Positions 42,105 to 51,480 are shown, numbered from the stretch's first letter. The stretch is 58,911 nt of DNA from Lysobacterales bacterium (GCA_002632325.1 NSJK01000021.1:1-58911); one strand, 5' to 3'. Numbers and translations are program-made. The notes: generated by a model from the sequence alone, not told the origin.

Positions 42105-44723
42105 ATGCGCGGCGCGGCGCTCATCGTGCTTGCCTGGAACCAGTGGCCGACCACGCGCCGCTGTCTCGAGTCTCTGCTTGCAACACGGCCGTTTGCGGCG
42201 CAAGTGATCGTGGTCGACAACGGCAGCAGTGACGCCACGCCGCAGGAACTGGCCGCATTTGCCGACCGCGTGCGCATCGTCACCCTGCCAGAGAATCTCG
42301 GTTTCGTGCGTGGCATGAACGCGGGCATCGCCGCCGCCGATGCCGATGCCGACGTGGTGCTGCTCAACAACGACCTCGTGTTCGAACAGGCCGATTGGCT
42401 CGAACGCCTGCGCGACGCCGCCTATGCCGCGCCCGAGATCGGCATCGTCGGCTGCCGCCAGCGTGGCCCGCAGGAAAAGCACCTGCTCTACCACGCCGGC
42501 GGTTTCACCGAGCCCGACGACATCTGGGGCCAGCAAACCGAGTCGGGCAGCATGGAACGCGATGTCGCGCAGTACACCTCGGCGCGCCGCGTGCAGCATG
42601 TCGCCTTTGCGCTCGCCTATCTGCGCCGCGATTGCCTGCAGCGCATCGGCACACTCGACGAAGCCTTTCACAGCTATTTCGAGGACACCGACTACTGCCT
42701 GCGCGCGGCCGCATTCGGCATCGCCACCGTCAATGCAGGCGCGGTCACCCTCAAGCACGAACAACATGGCTCGACCCAGGATGATGGCGGCTTTCGCCAG
42801 CGCCTGTGGGCGGCCAGCCGCGCGACTTTCATGGCGCGTTGGCAAGACAAGTTGCGCGCAGGCTATCGCGGTGAGGTGCTGTGGCAGGGAACCACGCGCG
42901 CACCCGCGGCGCACGCGCATCTGGCGCGGCTCCTGGTGCGCCGACTCGATGCACGCGGCCTGCGCATGAGCTTTGCGGCAGTGGCTGCCGAAGTCGCCGA
43001 TGCGCAGGACTATCGCCTCGCACTGGCGGCGCGCAGGCGCACCGCGCCACCGGTTGATGCCGCGCTGGTGTGTGCCGCCGGCGAACATTTCCTTGCTGCA
43101 CGTGGCCGCCACCGGCTGGGTCTGACCTGGAGTGACTGGACGCAGGCGCCTGCCGACTGGGTCGCCGGTGCCAATGCACTCGATCTCCTGCTGGTTCCCG
43201 ATGCGTTCCAGCGCGAGGCCTTCCTGCGCGCCGGTGTGCGCACGCTGATCGAAATCCTGCCTTTGGGTGTCGACGCCGACTATTGCCATCCACAGGTGCC
43301 CGCGCCACGCGATCCGCATGGACGCTGCGTGTTCCTGTGCGTCATCGAGGATGCCGAGCGTGATGCGCCCGAGCGCGTGCTCGGGGCGTTCAGCGCAGCC
43401 TTCGCCCGCGATGCCGAAGTGTTCCTGCTGATGCTGGTGCAGCCCGGCCCCGGTGCGCAGGCGCTCGCCGAGCGACTCGAACGTCAGTGTGCCGGCGATG
43501 CGCGCATCCGCGTGCGCGGCAACTGGAATTGGCCCTGGCATCAGCGCGCCCAGCTCTTGCGCAGTGCCGACGTGTATCTGAGCGCACGGCGTGGCGGCGG
43601 CTACGATCCTTGCGTCGCCGATGCACTCGCCTGCGGCCTGCAGCTGATCGCCAGTGACTTCGGCAGCAGCGGTGAACTGGCGCGCCGTCATGGCGTGGCG
43701 CTGGCGGCGCAACCCTGCATCGATGCGCGCATCGGTCTGGAATGGGCCGAGCCCGAGTTCGAAGCGCTGGTCGCGGCCTTGCGTGCAACGCATCGGCGCA
43801 CGCGCACGGTCGATGAAGTCACCGCTGCAGCGCGAACCTTCGCGCACAGCCATTCGATCGAAGCAAGCGCCGACCGACTCGTGCAACGCATCGGCGAACT
43901 GGCCGCACTCGCGCCGGCCGCGCCGGCCCCCACGCCACATCGCCCGATCGATCTGCAGCGATCCGCCAGTGGCCAAGTGCTCGTGCTCGGCATGCACCGC
44001 TCGGGCACGTCCTGCGTCGCCGGCCTGCTCGCTCGCATGGGCGTGCATGTCGGCCCGCAACGCGACCTGCTGATCGGCCCGGACAATCCCAAAGGGCACT
44101 ACGAATCGGGTCGCCTGCACGGCGCCTGCCTGCGTCGCTTGGGTGATGCAGGCGGTGATTGGCGCGATCCGCCCGTCGCTGCGCCGGCTGCCGCGGTCGA
44201 CGCGTTTCGTGGGGCAGTCGGCGCGTTGATCGACGAGTTCGACGCGCAGCGGCCCTGGTTGTTCAAGGAACCGCGCCTGTGCCTGTTGGCGCGCGAATTG
44301 CTGCCGCTGCTGACGCGACCGCTGTTCGTGCATGTGGCGCGCGATCCGCACAAGGTCGCCGCATCGCTGAGCGCACGTGACCGCATGCACCCCGCGCAGG
44401 CGCTCGCGCTGTGGGAGCGCTACACGCGCGAAGCGTTTGCCGCCAGCGCCGGCTGGCCGCGCGTGCTGGTCGATTACGACGCGCTGTGTGCGCAGCCACT
44501 TGCCATCGCGCGCGAACTGTTCGAGCAATTGCGTGCGCAAGGTATCGACGGTCTGAGCTGGCCCGGTGATGCCGACGTGCTTGCCTGGGTCGATGCACCG
44601 GCGCGCACATCGAACACCCCGCTCGCCGCGATGACGTCTGCACAGCTCGCCTTGCAGGCCGCCATCGCCGAGCGCAGCATCCTCGCGCAGCACGCTGCGC
44701 AGGCGCTGCGCGGAGCAGCCTGA
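42105..44723 (+). CDS. Three-domain glycosyltransferase: GT2, GT4-like, sulfotransferase-like
   Basis: An 872-residue cytosolic fusion. Domain 1 (about 5-240) is a GT-A fold of family 2: LIVLAWNQWPTTRRCLESLL, VVDNGSSDATP, the acidic motif VLLNNDLVFEQ and SYFEDTDYCLRAAAFG with the catalytic Asp. Domain 2 (about 330-600) resembles GT-B family 4: LEILPLGVDADY-like IEILPLGVDADYCHP, then ARRGGGYDPCVADALACG. Domain 3 (about 625-830) resembles P-loop sulfotransferases: VLGMHRSGTSCVAGLLARMG binds the phosphosulfate-type cofactor, and LFVHVARDPHKVAASLSARD is the second motif. It would add one or two sugars and possibly a sulfate. It ends overlapping the next start (TGATG). Confidence 0.85.
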   Translation: MRGAALIVLAWNQWPTTRRCLESLLATRPFAAQVIVVDNGSSDATPQELAAFADRVRIVTLPENLGFVRGMNAGIAAADADADVVLLNNDLVFEQADWLERLRDAAYAAPEIGIVGCRQRGPQEKHLLYHAGGFTEPDDIWGQQTESGSMERDVAQYTSARRVQHVAFALAYLRRDCLQRIGTLDEAFHSYFEDTDYCLRAAAFGIATVNAGAVTLKHEQHGSTQDDGGFRQRLWAASRATFMARWQDKLRAGYRGEVLWQGTTRAPAAHAHLARLLVRRLDARGLRMSFAAVAAEVADAQDYRLALAARRRTAPPVDAALVCAAGEHFLAARGRHRLGLTWSDWTQAPADWVAGANALDLLLVPDAFQREAFLRAGVRTLIEILPLGVDADYCHPQVPAPRDPHGRCVFLCVIEDAERDAPERVLGAFSAAFARDAEVFLLMLVQPGPGAQALAERLERQCAGDARIRVRGNWNWPWHQRAQLLRSADVYLSARRGGGYDPCVADALACGLQLIASDFGSSGELARRHGVALAAQPCIDARIGLEWAEPEFEALVAALRATHRRTRTVDEVTAAARTFAHSHSIEASADRLVQRIGELAALAPAAPAPTPHRPIDLQRSASGQVLVLGMHRSGTSCVAGLLARMGVHVGPQRDLLIGPDNPKGHYESGRLHGACLRRLGDAGGDWRDPPVAAPAAAVDAFRGAVGALIDEFDAQRPWLFKEPRLCLLARELLPLLTRPLFVHVARDPHKVAASLSARDRMHPAQALALWERYTREAFAASAGWPRVLVDYDALCAQPLAIARELFEQLRAQGIDGLSWPGDADVLAWVDAPARTSNTPLAAMTSAQLALQAAIAERSILAQHAAQALRGAA

Positions 44724-46294
44724 TGTTCGGCTTCCTGCGTCGGCGGCCGCGTCCGCAGTGGCTCACACCATTGTTGGATATGCAGTGGGATGGCGCGGTG
44801 TTGAGATTCAAGGCGGAGGCGGGCACAGCGCAACTCGCACTCGAAATCGATGGCAGTCATTTCGATACCGTGAGCTGCGCCGCCGATGGCTCGGCGCACA
44901 TCGAGTTCGCGTTCGTGCCCAATGGGAAGGAAGGTCTGACCGTCTTGCCGCGCAGCGGGCGCGATGGCGCCGCGCTGTCGAACATGCCTGCACATCTGCT
45001 GCCCGGTCAGGCGGGTTTTGCTGCTGCGCCGACCCGTCCGCGCACCTTGCGCCACGTCGCCGGGGGCGCGCGTCCGGTGCCCTTCGGCACCGATGTTGCT
45101 GCGCCCGCGGTGAGCATCGTGGTGCCGATCTTCAATGCACCCGATCTGGTTGCGCGCTGCCTCACCCGCGTGATTGAACACACCACCGGCAAGGCACGCC
45201 TGATCCTCATCGACGATGCCAGCAGTGATCCGGCCATCGTGCCGCTGCTTGCACGCTTTGCCGGCATTGCGGGTGTCAGCGTGCTGCGCAACGAACACAA
45301 TCGCGGCTTCACCGCGACCGCCAATCGCGGCATCGCCGCAGCCGGCACCGACGATGTCGTGCTGCTCAATGCAGATACCGAAGTCGGGCCGAACTGGCTG
45401 CAAGGTCTGCGCCGCGCCGCGCTGATCGAGTCGCGCGTGGCCACCGCGACTGCGGTGTCCGACAACGCCGGTGCTTTCTCGGTGCCCGAGCTCGAACAGG
45501 AAAATCCCGGGCCCGCAGCTTGGTCGCTCGAAGCCAGTGCACGCGCGCTGTGGCAACAGGCGGGTCTTGCCTATCCGCAATTGCCGACCGGCAACGGTTT
45601 TTGCATGTACATCCGTCGCGGCGTGATCGACGCGGTCGGCGCACTCGACGAAGTCGCCTTTCCGCAAGGCTACGGCGAGGAGAACGATTTCTGCCAGCGC
45701 GCCGCGCAGGCGGGGTTGATCCACCTGATCGCGGGCAATGTGTACGTTGGCCACGCGCGCAGCGCCAGCTTCGGTGCGCAGCGTCGTGCCTCGCTCGGCG
45801 CCGCCGGCATGGCGGTGCTGCGCGAGCGCTGGCCCGATTACGAGGCCGAAGTCGGCCGCAGCCTGCACTCGTTCGCGCGCCGCGTGCTCGATTGGCGCGT
45901 ACGACGCGCGTTCGCCGCCGCGACACGCGTTGGCCCGCCCTGCGCGCGCCTGCTCTGGGTCGGCGCCGATGCGCCGCGCTGGAGCGATGCGCAGGTGTGG
46001 AATCTCGTCGCCAACGACACCGAGAACGAATTGCTCGTCGACGGTGAGGTCGTCGCGGCGAACACCTGGCAGGCGCATGACCCCGAACCGTCGTATCGCG
46101 CGCTGTGGGATTGGCTGCAGATCTTCGCGATCGAAGCGCTCTTGGTCAGCCGGCACGGCGACAGCGTCGCCGAGATCCTCTGCCGTCTGCTCGATATTCC
46201 GATTTTCGCGGTGACGGCGCCATTTGCCGCGAGCGCGCGTGAAGCGCTCACTGCCGGCATCGCGTCGACGCGCAGTTTCAAGGAGAGCGCATGA
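44723..46294 (+). CDS. Family 2 glycosyltransferase with extra domains
   Basis: A 523-residue protein. A beta-sandwich-like N-terminal part (about 1-130, LLDMQWDGAVLRFKAEAG) precedes a GT2 domain (about 130-370) with SIVVPIFNAPDLVARCL, LILIDDASSDP, VLLNADTEVG, and a catalytic-site run FPQGYGEENDFCQRAAQAG. The last 140 residues look like a truncated GT-B or regulatory part (ARLLWVGADAPRWSDAQVWN). Its ATG overlaps the preceding stop (TGATG) and its stop overlaps the gmd-like start (ATGA), so it is tightly coupled within the operon. Confidence 0.9.
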   Translation: MFGFLRRRPRPQWLTPLLDMQWDGAVLRFKAEAGTAQLALEIDGSHFDTVSCAADGSAHIEFAFVPNGKEGLTVLPRSGRDGAALSNMPAHLLPGQAGFAAAPTRPRTLRHVAGGARPVPFGTDVAAPAVSIVVPIFNAPDLVARCLTRVIEHTTGKARLILIDDASSDPAIVPLLARFAGIAGVSVLRNEHNRGFTATANRGIAAAGTDDVVLLNADTEVGPNWLQGLRRAALIESRVATATAVSDNAGAFSVPELEQENPGPAAWSLEASARALWQQAGLAYPQLPTGNGFCMYIRRGVIDAVGALDEVAFPQGYGEENDFCQRAAQAGLIHLIAGNVYVGHARSASFGAQRRASLGAAGMAVLRERWPDYEAEVGRSLHSFARRVLDWRVRRAFAAATRVGPPCARLLWVGADAPRWSDAQVWNLVANDTENELLVDGEVVAANTWQAHDPEPSYRALWDWLQIFAIEALLVSRHGDSVAEILCRLLDIPIFAVTAPFAASAREALTAGIASTRSFKESA

Positions 46295-47334
46295 GCTGGA
46301 GTTTGCGTCACGCCCTCGTCACCGGCATCAGCGGACAGGACGGCGCCTTGCTCGCGGCGCACCTGCTCGCACGCGGTGTTGCCGTGACCGGCACGCAGCG
46401 GCCAGGCCGCGTGCTCGATGACTGGCGCTTGCGCGAACTCGGTATCGCCGATGATTCGCGCCTGCGCGTCATCGCGCTCGATCCGACCGACGCCGGCGCC
46501 TGCGCGCAGCTGCTCGGCGCGAACGCATTCGATGCGGTGTTCCATCTGGCCGGCCAGTCACGCGTGGCCGATTCCTTCCGCGATCCGCTCGGCAGCCTCG
46601 CCGCCAATGGCCACAGCACGATCCATCTGCTCGAAGCGCAGCGTCTGCATGCACCGCAGACGCGTCTGGTGCTCGCCGCGAGTGCCGAGATCTTCGGCGC
46701 GCCTGCGCAGTCGCCGCAGGATGAGAGCGCGCCACTGGCCGCGCGATCGCCCTACGGCGTGTCCAAATTGCTCGCCCATGCGAGTGTCGCCGCCTGGCGC
46801 GCGAGCTACGGCTTGCACGCCTCGAGCGCGATCCTGTTCAACCACGAATCGAGCTTGCGTGACGAAGCCTTCGTGACGCGCAAGATCACGCTCGGTGTCG
46901 CGCGCATCGCACGCGGCATCGAGCGGGACCTCGTGCTCGGCAATCTCGATGCACGCCGCGACTTCGGCTACGCGCCCGATTTCGTCGCCGCGATGGCGGC
47001 GATGGTCGGTCGCGAGAGCGGCGATGACTACGTGCTCGCCACCGGCCATGCCGCGAGCATTCGCGAATTCGCCGGCGCGGCATTCGCCGCGATCGGCTGC
47101 GCGCTCGACTGGCAAGGTCGCGGCGTCGAGGAAGTCGCTGTCGATCGCGCCAGCGGCGTGGTTCGCGTGCGCATCGACGGCAGCCTGTTGCGCCCCTTCG
47201 ATGCGCCGCTCCTGGTCGGCAACGCGGCCAAGGCGCGCGCCGCGCTCGGCTTCGTGCCCACACTCGACCTCGCCGCGCTTGCGCGCACGATGATCGAAGC
47301 CGATCTCGCCCGCCTCGATGCCAGCGGCACATGA
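46291..47334 (+). CDS. gmd: GDP-mannose 4,6-dehydratase-like SDR epimerase
   Basis: A 347-residue NADP-dependent extended SDR. The cofactor loop is TGISGQDGALLAAH; QSRVADSFRDP, AASAEIFG, RSPYGVSKLLAH (Tyr-x3-Lys) and AILFNHESSLRDEAFVTRKI with LGNLDARRDFGYA are the marks of Gmd. The catalytic Thr of the TSE motif is Ser here (S-A-E), which keeps a hydroxyl. It probably makes GDP-4-keto-6-deoxymannose, a precursor of rhamnose, fucose or perosamine. No following reductase or aminotransferase is in the cluster. The symbol is by similarity only. It overlaps the next gene by 4 bases. Confidence 0.85.
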   Translation: MSWSLRHALVTGISGQDGALLAAHLLARGVAVTGTQRPGRVLDDWRLRELGIADDSRLRVIALDPTDAGACAQLLGANAFDAVFHLAGQSRVADSFRDPLGSLAANGHSTIHLLEAQRLHAPQTRLVLAASAEIFGAPAQSPQDESAPLAARSPYGVSKLLAHASVAAWRASYGLHASSAILFNHESSLRDEAFVTRKITLGVARIARGIERDLVLGNLDARRDFGYAPDFVAAMAAMVGRESGDDYVLATGHAASIREFAGAAFAAIGCALDWQGRGVEEVAVDRASGVVRVRIDGSLLRPFDAPLLVGNAAKARAALGFVPTLDLAALARTMIEADLARLDASGT

Positions 47335-48479
47335 AGGTCATCTTCAACGTCGATGCGATCACCGCGCCACTGACCGGGATCGGTCGCTATGCGCTCGAAC
47401 TCGCGCGTGGTCTCGCCCGGCATCAGGCGATCGAGGACTTGCGACTTTACTCGGCCTATCAATGGGTCGAAGATCCTGCGCATGCGCTGAGCGCCAACCG
47501 CACGATCGCGGCGGTGCGGCGCCATGTGCCATTCAAGAGCGCCGCGCTCGAACTGTATGCCTCGCTGCGTTCCGGGCTGTTCCGCCTGCACACGCGCAAG
47601 CTGCACGGCTATCTGTTGCACACGCCCAATTACGTGCTGATGCCCTTCGACGGGCCTGCATTCACGACGATCCATGACCTGTCATGGCTGAACTATCCGC
47701 AGGCGCATCCGCGCGAGCGCGTGCGCTTTCTCGAACGCCATCTGCCGCGCACGCTCGAACAGGCCACCTGCGTGCTCACCGATTCGCAGTTCATTGCCGA
47801 CGAGATCGTGAGCAAGCTCGCGGTGCCGCGGCAGAAGCTGCGCGTGGTTCCGCTGGGCGTGGATGAGCGCTTTCGCGCGCAAGCGCGTGCGCACTTGCTG
47901 CCGGTGCTTGCGCGTTACGGTCTTGCCGACGAGGCGTATCTGCTCACGGTGGCCACACAGGAGCCGCGCAAGAATCTGGTGCGTCTGCTGCGTGCCCATG
48001 CGGCGTTGCCGGCCGCGCTGCGCGAGCGCCATCGTCTCGTGATCGCGGGTGGTCGCGGCTGGCTCAATGCCGAACTCGAGCGCGAAATCGCACCGCTGGA
48101 AGCGCGTGGGCAGGTGCGCCGGCTTGGCTATGTCGATGAAGACGCGCTGCCCGCGCTGTATGCAGGCGCGCATGCATTCGCCTTCCCGTCCCTCTACGAA
48201 GGTTTCGGCCTGCCCGTGCTTGAAGCCTTTGCCAGCGGCGTACCGTGCCTGACTTCGCGCAGCTCCTCGCTCGCCGAGATCGCCCGCGATGGCGCGGGCG
48301 AAATCGCCCTGTGCGTCGAGGCCACCGATGAGACCGCGCTGCGCGATGGCTTGCAGCGCCTGCTCGAAGATGCCGACTGGCGTGCACAGGCGATTCCGCG
48401 CGGGATCGCCCATGCCCGAGGCTTCACCTGGTCGGCCTGCGTCGAGGCCACGGTCGAGGCCTACCGCGGTTTCAGCTGA
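47331..48479 (+). CDS. Family 4 glycosyltransferase (mannosyltransferase-like)
   Basis: A 382-residue GT-B protein. N-terminal MKVIFNVDAITAPLTGIGRY, the linker IHDLSWLNYPQAHPR, the donor-domain start LLTVATQEPRKNLVRLLRAH, and the nucleotide-sugar motif FPSLYEGFGLPVLEAFASGV with E-x7-E are typical of the mannosyl/rhamnosyl transferases of family 4. It is the last gene of the glycan block and overlaps the gmd-like gene by 4 bases (ATGA). Confidence 0.95.
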   Translation: MKVIFNVDAITAPLTGIGRYALELARGLARHQAIEDLRLYSAYQWVEDPAHALSANRTIAAVRRHVPFKSAALELYASLRSGLFRLHTRKLHGYLLHTPNYVLMPFDGPAFTTIHDLSWLNYPQAHPRERVRFLERHLPRTLEQATCVLTDSQFIADEIVSKLAVPRQKLRVVPLGVDERFRAQARAHLLPVLARYGLADEAYLLTVATQEPRKNLVRLLRAHAALPAALRERHRLVIAGGRGWLNAELEREIAPLEARGQVRRLGYVDEDALPALYAGAHAFAFPSLYEGFGLPVLEAFASGVPCLTSRSSSLAEIARDGAGEIALCVEATDETALRDGLQRLLEDADWRAQAIPRGIAHARGFTWSACVEATVEAYRGFS

Positions 48480-48494
48480 GGACGAAGAGCACGC

Positions 48495-49082
48495 TCAAGC
48501 GCGGCCGCGACCGCCAAGGAACTGCGAACCGAGCTTGAACACGTCGGAAATGCCGAAGCTGCCGTCGCCATCCTGATCGAGCACCGAACCGAGCAGGCCG
48601 CCATGCTGACCTTGGCCCAGACCCTGCAGTTCGCGACCGAGCATGCCGCCGAGTCCGCCCGCGTCGAGTCCCTGTTTCTGCTGCATGCGACCGAGCGCGC
48701 CCATCACCAGCGGCGCGAGCATCGCCATCAAGGCGCCGGCATTGGCACCGCCGATGCCGCTGGACTGGCCCACCTGCTGCGCAGCCTGTTCCTGACGCTT
48801 GCCGAAGATGTGGCCGAGGATGGCATCGCCCTGACCACCGCCGCCGAGCACGTTGCCGAGAATCGCGCCGAAATCACTGCCGGCATGCGCGCCGAGCGCA
48901 TTGCTGAGCGCATTGGCGCCGGCATCGCTTGAGGCATTGCGGGCCAGACCACCGACCACCACCGGCAAGGCTTGTGCAATCGCCGATTGCGCCTGTCCGG
49001 GGTCGATGCCGAGCTGGCTGGCGATTTTCTGGATGCTGGACGGATCGAGCTGGCCGAGGATCTGATTGGTGAAATCGCTCAT
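48495..49082 (-). CDS. DUF937 (YidB-like) protein with an EF-hand-like loop
   Basis: A 195-residue protein. AAGGAG precedes the ATG. The N-terminal domain shows QLDPSSIQKIASQLGIDPGQ and AQALPVVVGGLARNASSD, and the middle is a Gly/Ala-rich helical bundle (LGNVLGGGGQGDAILGHIFG). These are DUF937 features. Near the end, LDQDGDGSFGISDVFKLGSQ contains a D-x-D-G-D-G loop like a calcium-binding EF-hand. Function unknown. It converges with the glycan block end. Confidence 0.9.
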   Translation of the reverse strand: MSDFTNQILGQLDPSSIQKIASQLGIDPGQAQSAIAQALPVVVGGLARNASSDAGANALSNALGAHAGSDFGAILGNVLGGGGQGDAILGHIFGKRQEQAAQQVGQSSGIGGANAGALMAMLAPLVMGALGRMQQKQGLDAGGLGGMLGRELQGLGQGQHGGLLGSVLDQDGDGSFGISDVFKLGSQFLGGRGRA

Positions 49083-49280
49083 TGCAATTCTCCTTGTGAA
49101 TACCTGTCGCTGGGCGCTGCAGTGAGCGCATTCCGGTCAAGAGCAATGACCGCTGTTGCGCGGCCGATCGTGGACACGCAATTGCCGACGATCTTACGCG
49201 GCTGGTCCTGTGATGGCGTGTCCGGCAAGCCCACGGACACGAAAGTTCAAACCGTCGCACAGCGCGCGTCAAACTTTGTC

Positions 49281-49301
49281 ACGCCGCGAAAGCCGCGGCG
49301 T
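49281..49301 (+). other. Stem-loop before the HPt gene
   Basis: ACGCCGCG (49281-49288) pairs perfectly with CGCGGCGT (49294-49301) around the loop AAAGC. TTTCAGCGCTTTTT follows. It lies 31 bases before the HPt start, so it could be a terminator for upstream transcription, an attenuator or part of the 5' leader. Confidence 0.4.
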
Positions 49302-49332
49302 TTCAGCGCTTTTTCGGGTCTATATTGACGCC

Positions 49333-49686
49333 ATGCTGATGGTGTGGAACAGAACCTTGACTGGCAACGACCCGCAGATCGAAGCCCTGTGTCGTCGCTA
49401 CATCGCCTCGCTCGGCGACAAGCGTGCGGCGCTCGAAGCGGCATGGCGCGGCTGTTGCGCAGATGGTGATCGCGAATCGGCCTTGCGCGAGCTGGCCTCG
49501 CTCGCCCATCGCCTCGCCGGTTCGGCGGGTTCCTACGGCTTCGACGAACTCGGCCTGCAGGCGCGCAACGTCGATCGTCTGGCCAGCATCCTGCTCGCCA
49601 ACCCGGCCAGCACGGCCGGCAAGAACCTCGCTTTCGAGGTGACCGGGCTGCTCGACGCGATCGATGCGGCACGCCAGCAATCCTGA
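49333..49686 (+). CDS. Orphan histidine phosphotransfer (HPt) domain protein
   Basis: A 117-residue protein with a single HPt four-helix bundle. The phospho-accepting His59 is in LASLAHRLAGSAGSYGF. HPt proteins relay phosphate from hybrid kinases to response regulators. No kinase or regulator is nearby, so the partner must be elsewhere. ATG 49333 begins MLMVWNRTL; the ribosome site is weak. The arginase gene starts about 98 bases later. Confidence 0.88.
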   Translation: MLMVWNRTLTGNDPQIEALCRRYIASLGDKRAALEAAWRGCCADGDRESALRELASLAHRLAGSAGSYGFDELGLQARNVDRLASILLANPASTAGKNLAFEVTGLLDAIDAARQQS

Positions 49687-49784
49687 GCCCGATGGCCTGC
49701 CGCACGCGCAGGTGACGGATCATCGCAATTGATCGAAAATGCGTGATTCTCCGCGCGCCAGCGCGCGACTGACGGATCGCCCGG

Positions 49785-50705
49785 ATGCAAGCCAAACCTG
49801 CCATTTCCCTGATCGGTGCCCCCACCGACATCGGCGCTGCCGATCGCGGTGCCTCGATGGGCCCGGAGGCGCTGCGCGTCGCCGGTCTGGGCGCCGCGCT
49901 CGCCGCACGCGGTCACGACGTGATCGACTGCGGCAATGTCGCGGGTCCATTCAATCCCTGGCTGCCGCCCGATGACGGCTATCGCCACCTGCCACAGGTG
50001 GTGGCATGGAATCAGGCAGTGATGGAAGCGGTCGGCAAGGAACTCGCGGCCAAGCGCCTGCCGATCATGCTCGGCGGCGATCATTGTCTGGCGATCGGCT
50101 CGATCAGCGCGGTCGCCCGTCATTGCCGCAACGTTGGCAAGCGCCTGACCGTGCTCTGGCTCGATGCGCATGCCGATTTCAACACCGCCTCGATCACGCC
50201 TTCGGGCAACATCCACGGCATGCCGGTCGCCTGCCTGTGCGGTTTCGGTCCGAACGATCTCACCGAACTCGGCGGTGATTCGCCGCAGCTCGAACCCGGT
50301 CAGATTCGCCAGATCGGCATCCGCTCGGTCGACCTCGACGAAAAGAAACTCGTGCATGATGTCGGCCTCGACATCTACGACATGCGCTACATCGACGAAG
50401 TCGGCATGCGCCGCGTGATGGAGGAAGTGTTGCGCGGTCTGGGCGAAAACGACCACTTGCACGTGAGTTTCGATGTCGATTTCCTCGACCCTTCGATCGC
50501 GCCCGGCGTGGGCACCACGGTGCCCGGCGGCCCGACCTACCGCGAAGCGCAGTTGTGCATGGAAATGATCGCCGACTGCGGACGCCTGGGTTCGCTCGAC
50601 ATCGTCGAACTCAATCCCGCACTCGACATGCACAACCAGACCGCCGAACTCGCGGTCGATCTGGTCGAAAGCCTGTTCGGCAAGTCGACCCTGATGCGCG
50701 ATTGA
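49785..50705 (+). CDS. rocF: Arginase
   Basis: A 306-residue binuclear Mn enzyme that hydrolyses arginine to ornithine and urea. Metal ligands lie in GGDHCL (His100), DAHADFN (Asp127, His129, Asp131) and SFDVDFLDP (Asp230, Asp232). The GAPTDIGAADRGASMGPEAL start and GNIHGMPVA substrate-binding segment are arginase-like rather than agmatinase-like. ATG at 49785. It converges with the GST gene, 21 bases apart. Confidence 0.96.
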   Translation: MQAKPAISLIGAPTDIGAADRGASMGPEALRVAGLGAALAARGHDVIDCGNVAGPFNPWLPPDDGYRHLPQVVAWNQAVMEAVGKELAAKRLPIMLGGDHCLAIGSISAVARHCRNVGKRLTVLWLDAHADFNTASITPSGNIHGMPVACLCGFGPNDLTELGGDSPQLEPGQIRQIGIRSVDLDEKKLVHDVGLDIYDMRYIDEVGMRRVMEEVLRGLGENDHLHVSFDVDFLDPSIAPGVGTTVPGGPTYREAQLCMEMIADCGRLGSLDIVELNPALDMHNQTAELAVDLVESLFGKSTLMRD

Positions 50706-50726
50706 GCCAGTCGACGCGATTCGTGC

Positions 50727-51425
50727 TCACCGCGGCGCGCCTTGACCGAACAGGATGCGCCGCTCTTCCTCACTCAGCGGCTTGCCGGCCTGCGGGTTGA
50801 CCGTCGCCGCGTGCGCATAGGCGCGCACGGTCGCGGGTCGCGCCGCGATGGCCGCGTGCCAGCGACGCAGATTGGCGAAAGGTTCGAGGTCGAGTGGCGC
50901 CTTGATGTAGGGATTGATCCACGGATAGCAGGCCATGTCGGCGATCGTGTAGTCCTCGCCGGTGATGAATGCGCGCCCGTTCAACTGCTTGTCGAGCACG
51001 CCGAGCAGACGCTGCACTTCACGCGTGTAGCGCTCGATCGCATACGGGACCGCCTCGGGTGCGTAGACATTGAAATGCCCGTACTGCCCGGTCATCGGGC
51101 CGAGTCCTCCGACTTGCCAGAACAACCATTCGTTGACGCGGGTGTGCTCGCGCACATCAACGGGCAGGAATTGGCGTGTCTTGTTGGCCAGATACAGCAG
51201 GATCGCGCCGGATTCGAACACGCTGATCGGCGCCTCGCCGTCGGCCGGCGCGTGATCGACGATCGCCGGGATCTTGTTGTTGGGCGAGATCGCGAGAAAC
51301 TCCGGCGCGAACTGCGCGCCCTTGCCGATGTCGATCGGGCGCAGTTCGTAATCGAGCGCGGCCTCTTCGAGAAACAAGGTGATCTTGTGGCCGTTGGGCG
51401 TGGGCCAGTAGTAAAGATCGATCAC
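50727..51425 (-). CDS. Glutathione S-transferase, YfcG/YghU-like
   Basis: A 232-residue cytosolic protein. The thioredoxin-like N-terminal domain starts MIDLYYWPTPNGHKITLFLE and has the glutathione-binding SNPNNKIPAI-type segment SPNNKIPAIVDH and FESGAILLYLA. The helical C-terminal domain includes DYTIADMACYPWINPYI. The TPNGHK motif marks the YfcG/Nu-class group, which acts as a disulfide-bond reductase. Substrates unknown. Confidence 0.93.
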   Translation of the reverse strand: MIDLYYWPTPNGHKITLFLEEAALDYELRPIDIGKGAQFAPEFLAISPNNKIPAIVDHAPADGEAPISVFESGAILLYLANKTRQFLPVDVREHTRVNEWLFWQVGGLGPMTGQYGHFNVYAPEAVPYAIERYTREVQRLLGVLDKQLNGRAFITGEDYTIADMACYPWINPYIKAPLDLEPFANLRRWHAAIAARPATVRAYAHAATVNPQAGKPLSEEERRILFGQGAPR

Positions 51426-51480
51426 GGCGCGATACTCGCTGCAAAAGGAAGTCGCGAGAGTCTATTCCTGCAAAACCTCG

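Noticed and set aside
41355..44693. Very long minus-strand open frame (over 1,100 codons) across the glycan genes
   Set aside because: It is antisense to the ABC ATPase and the three-domain transferase, whose motifs are clear. High GC content lengthens stop-free antisense frames; the translation is His/Arg/Gln-rich with no domain.
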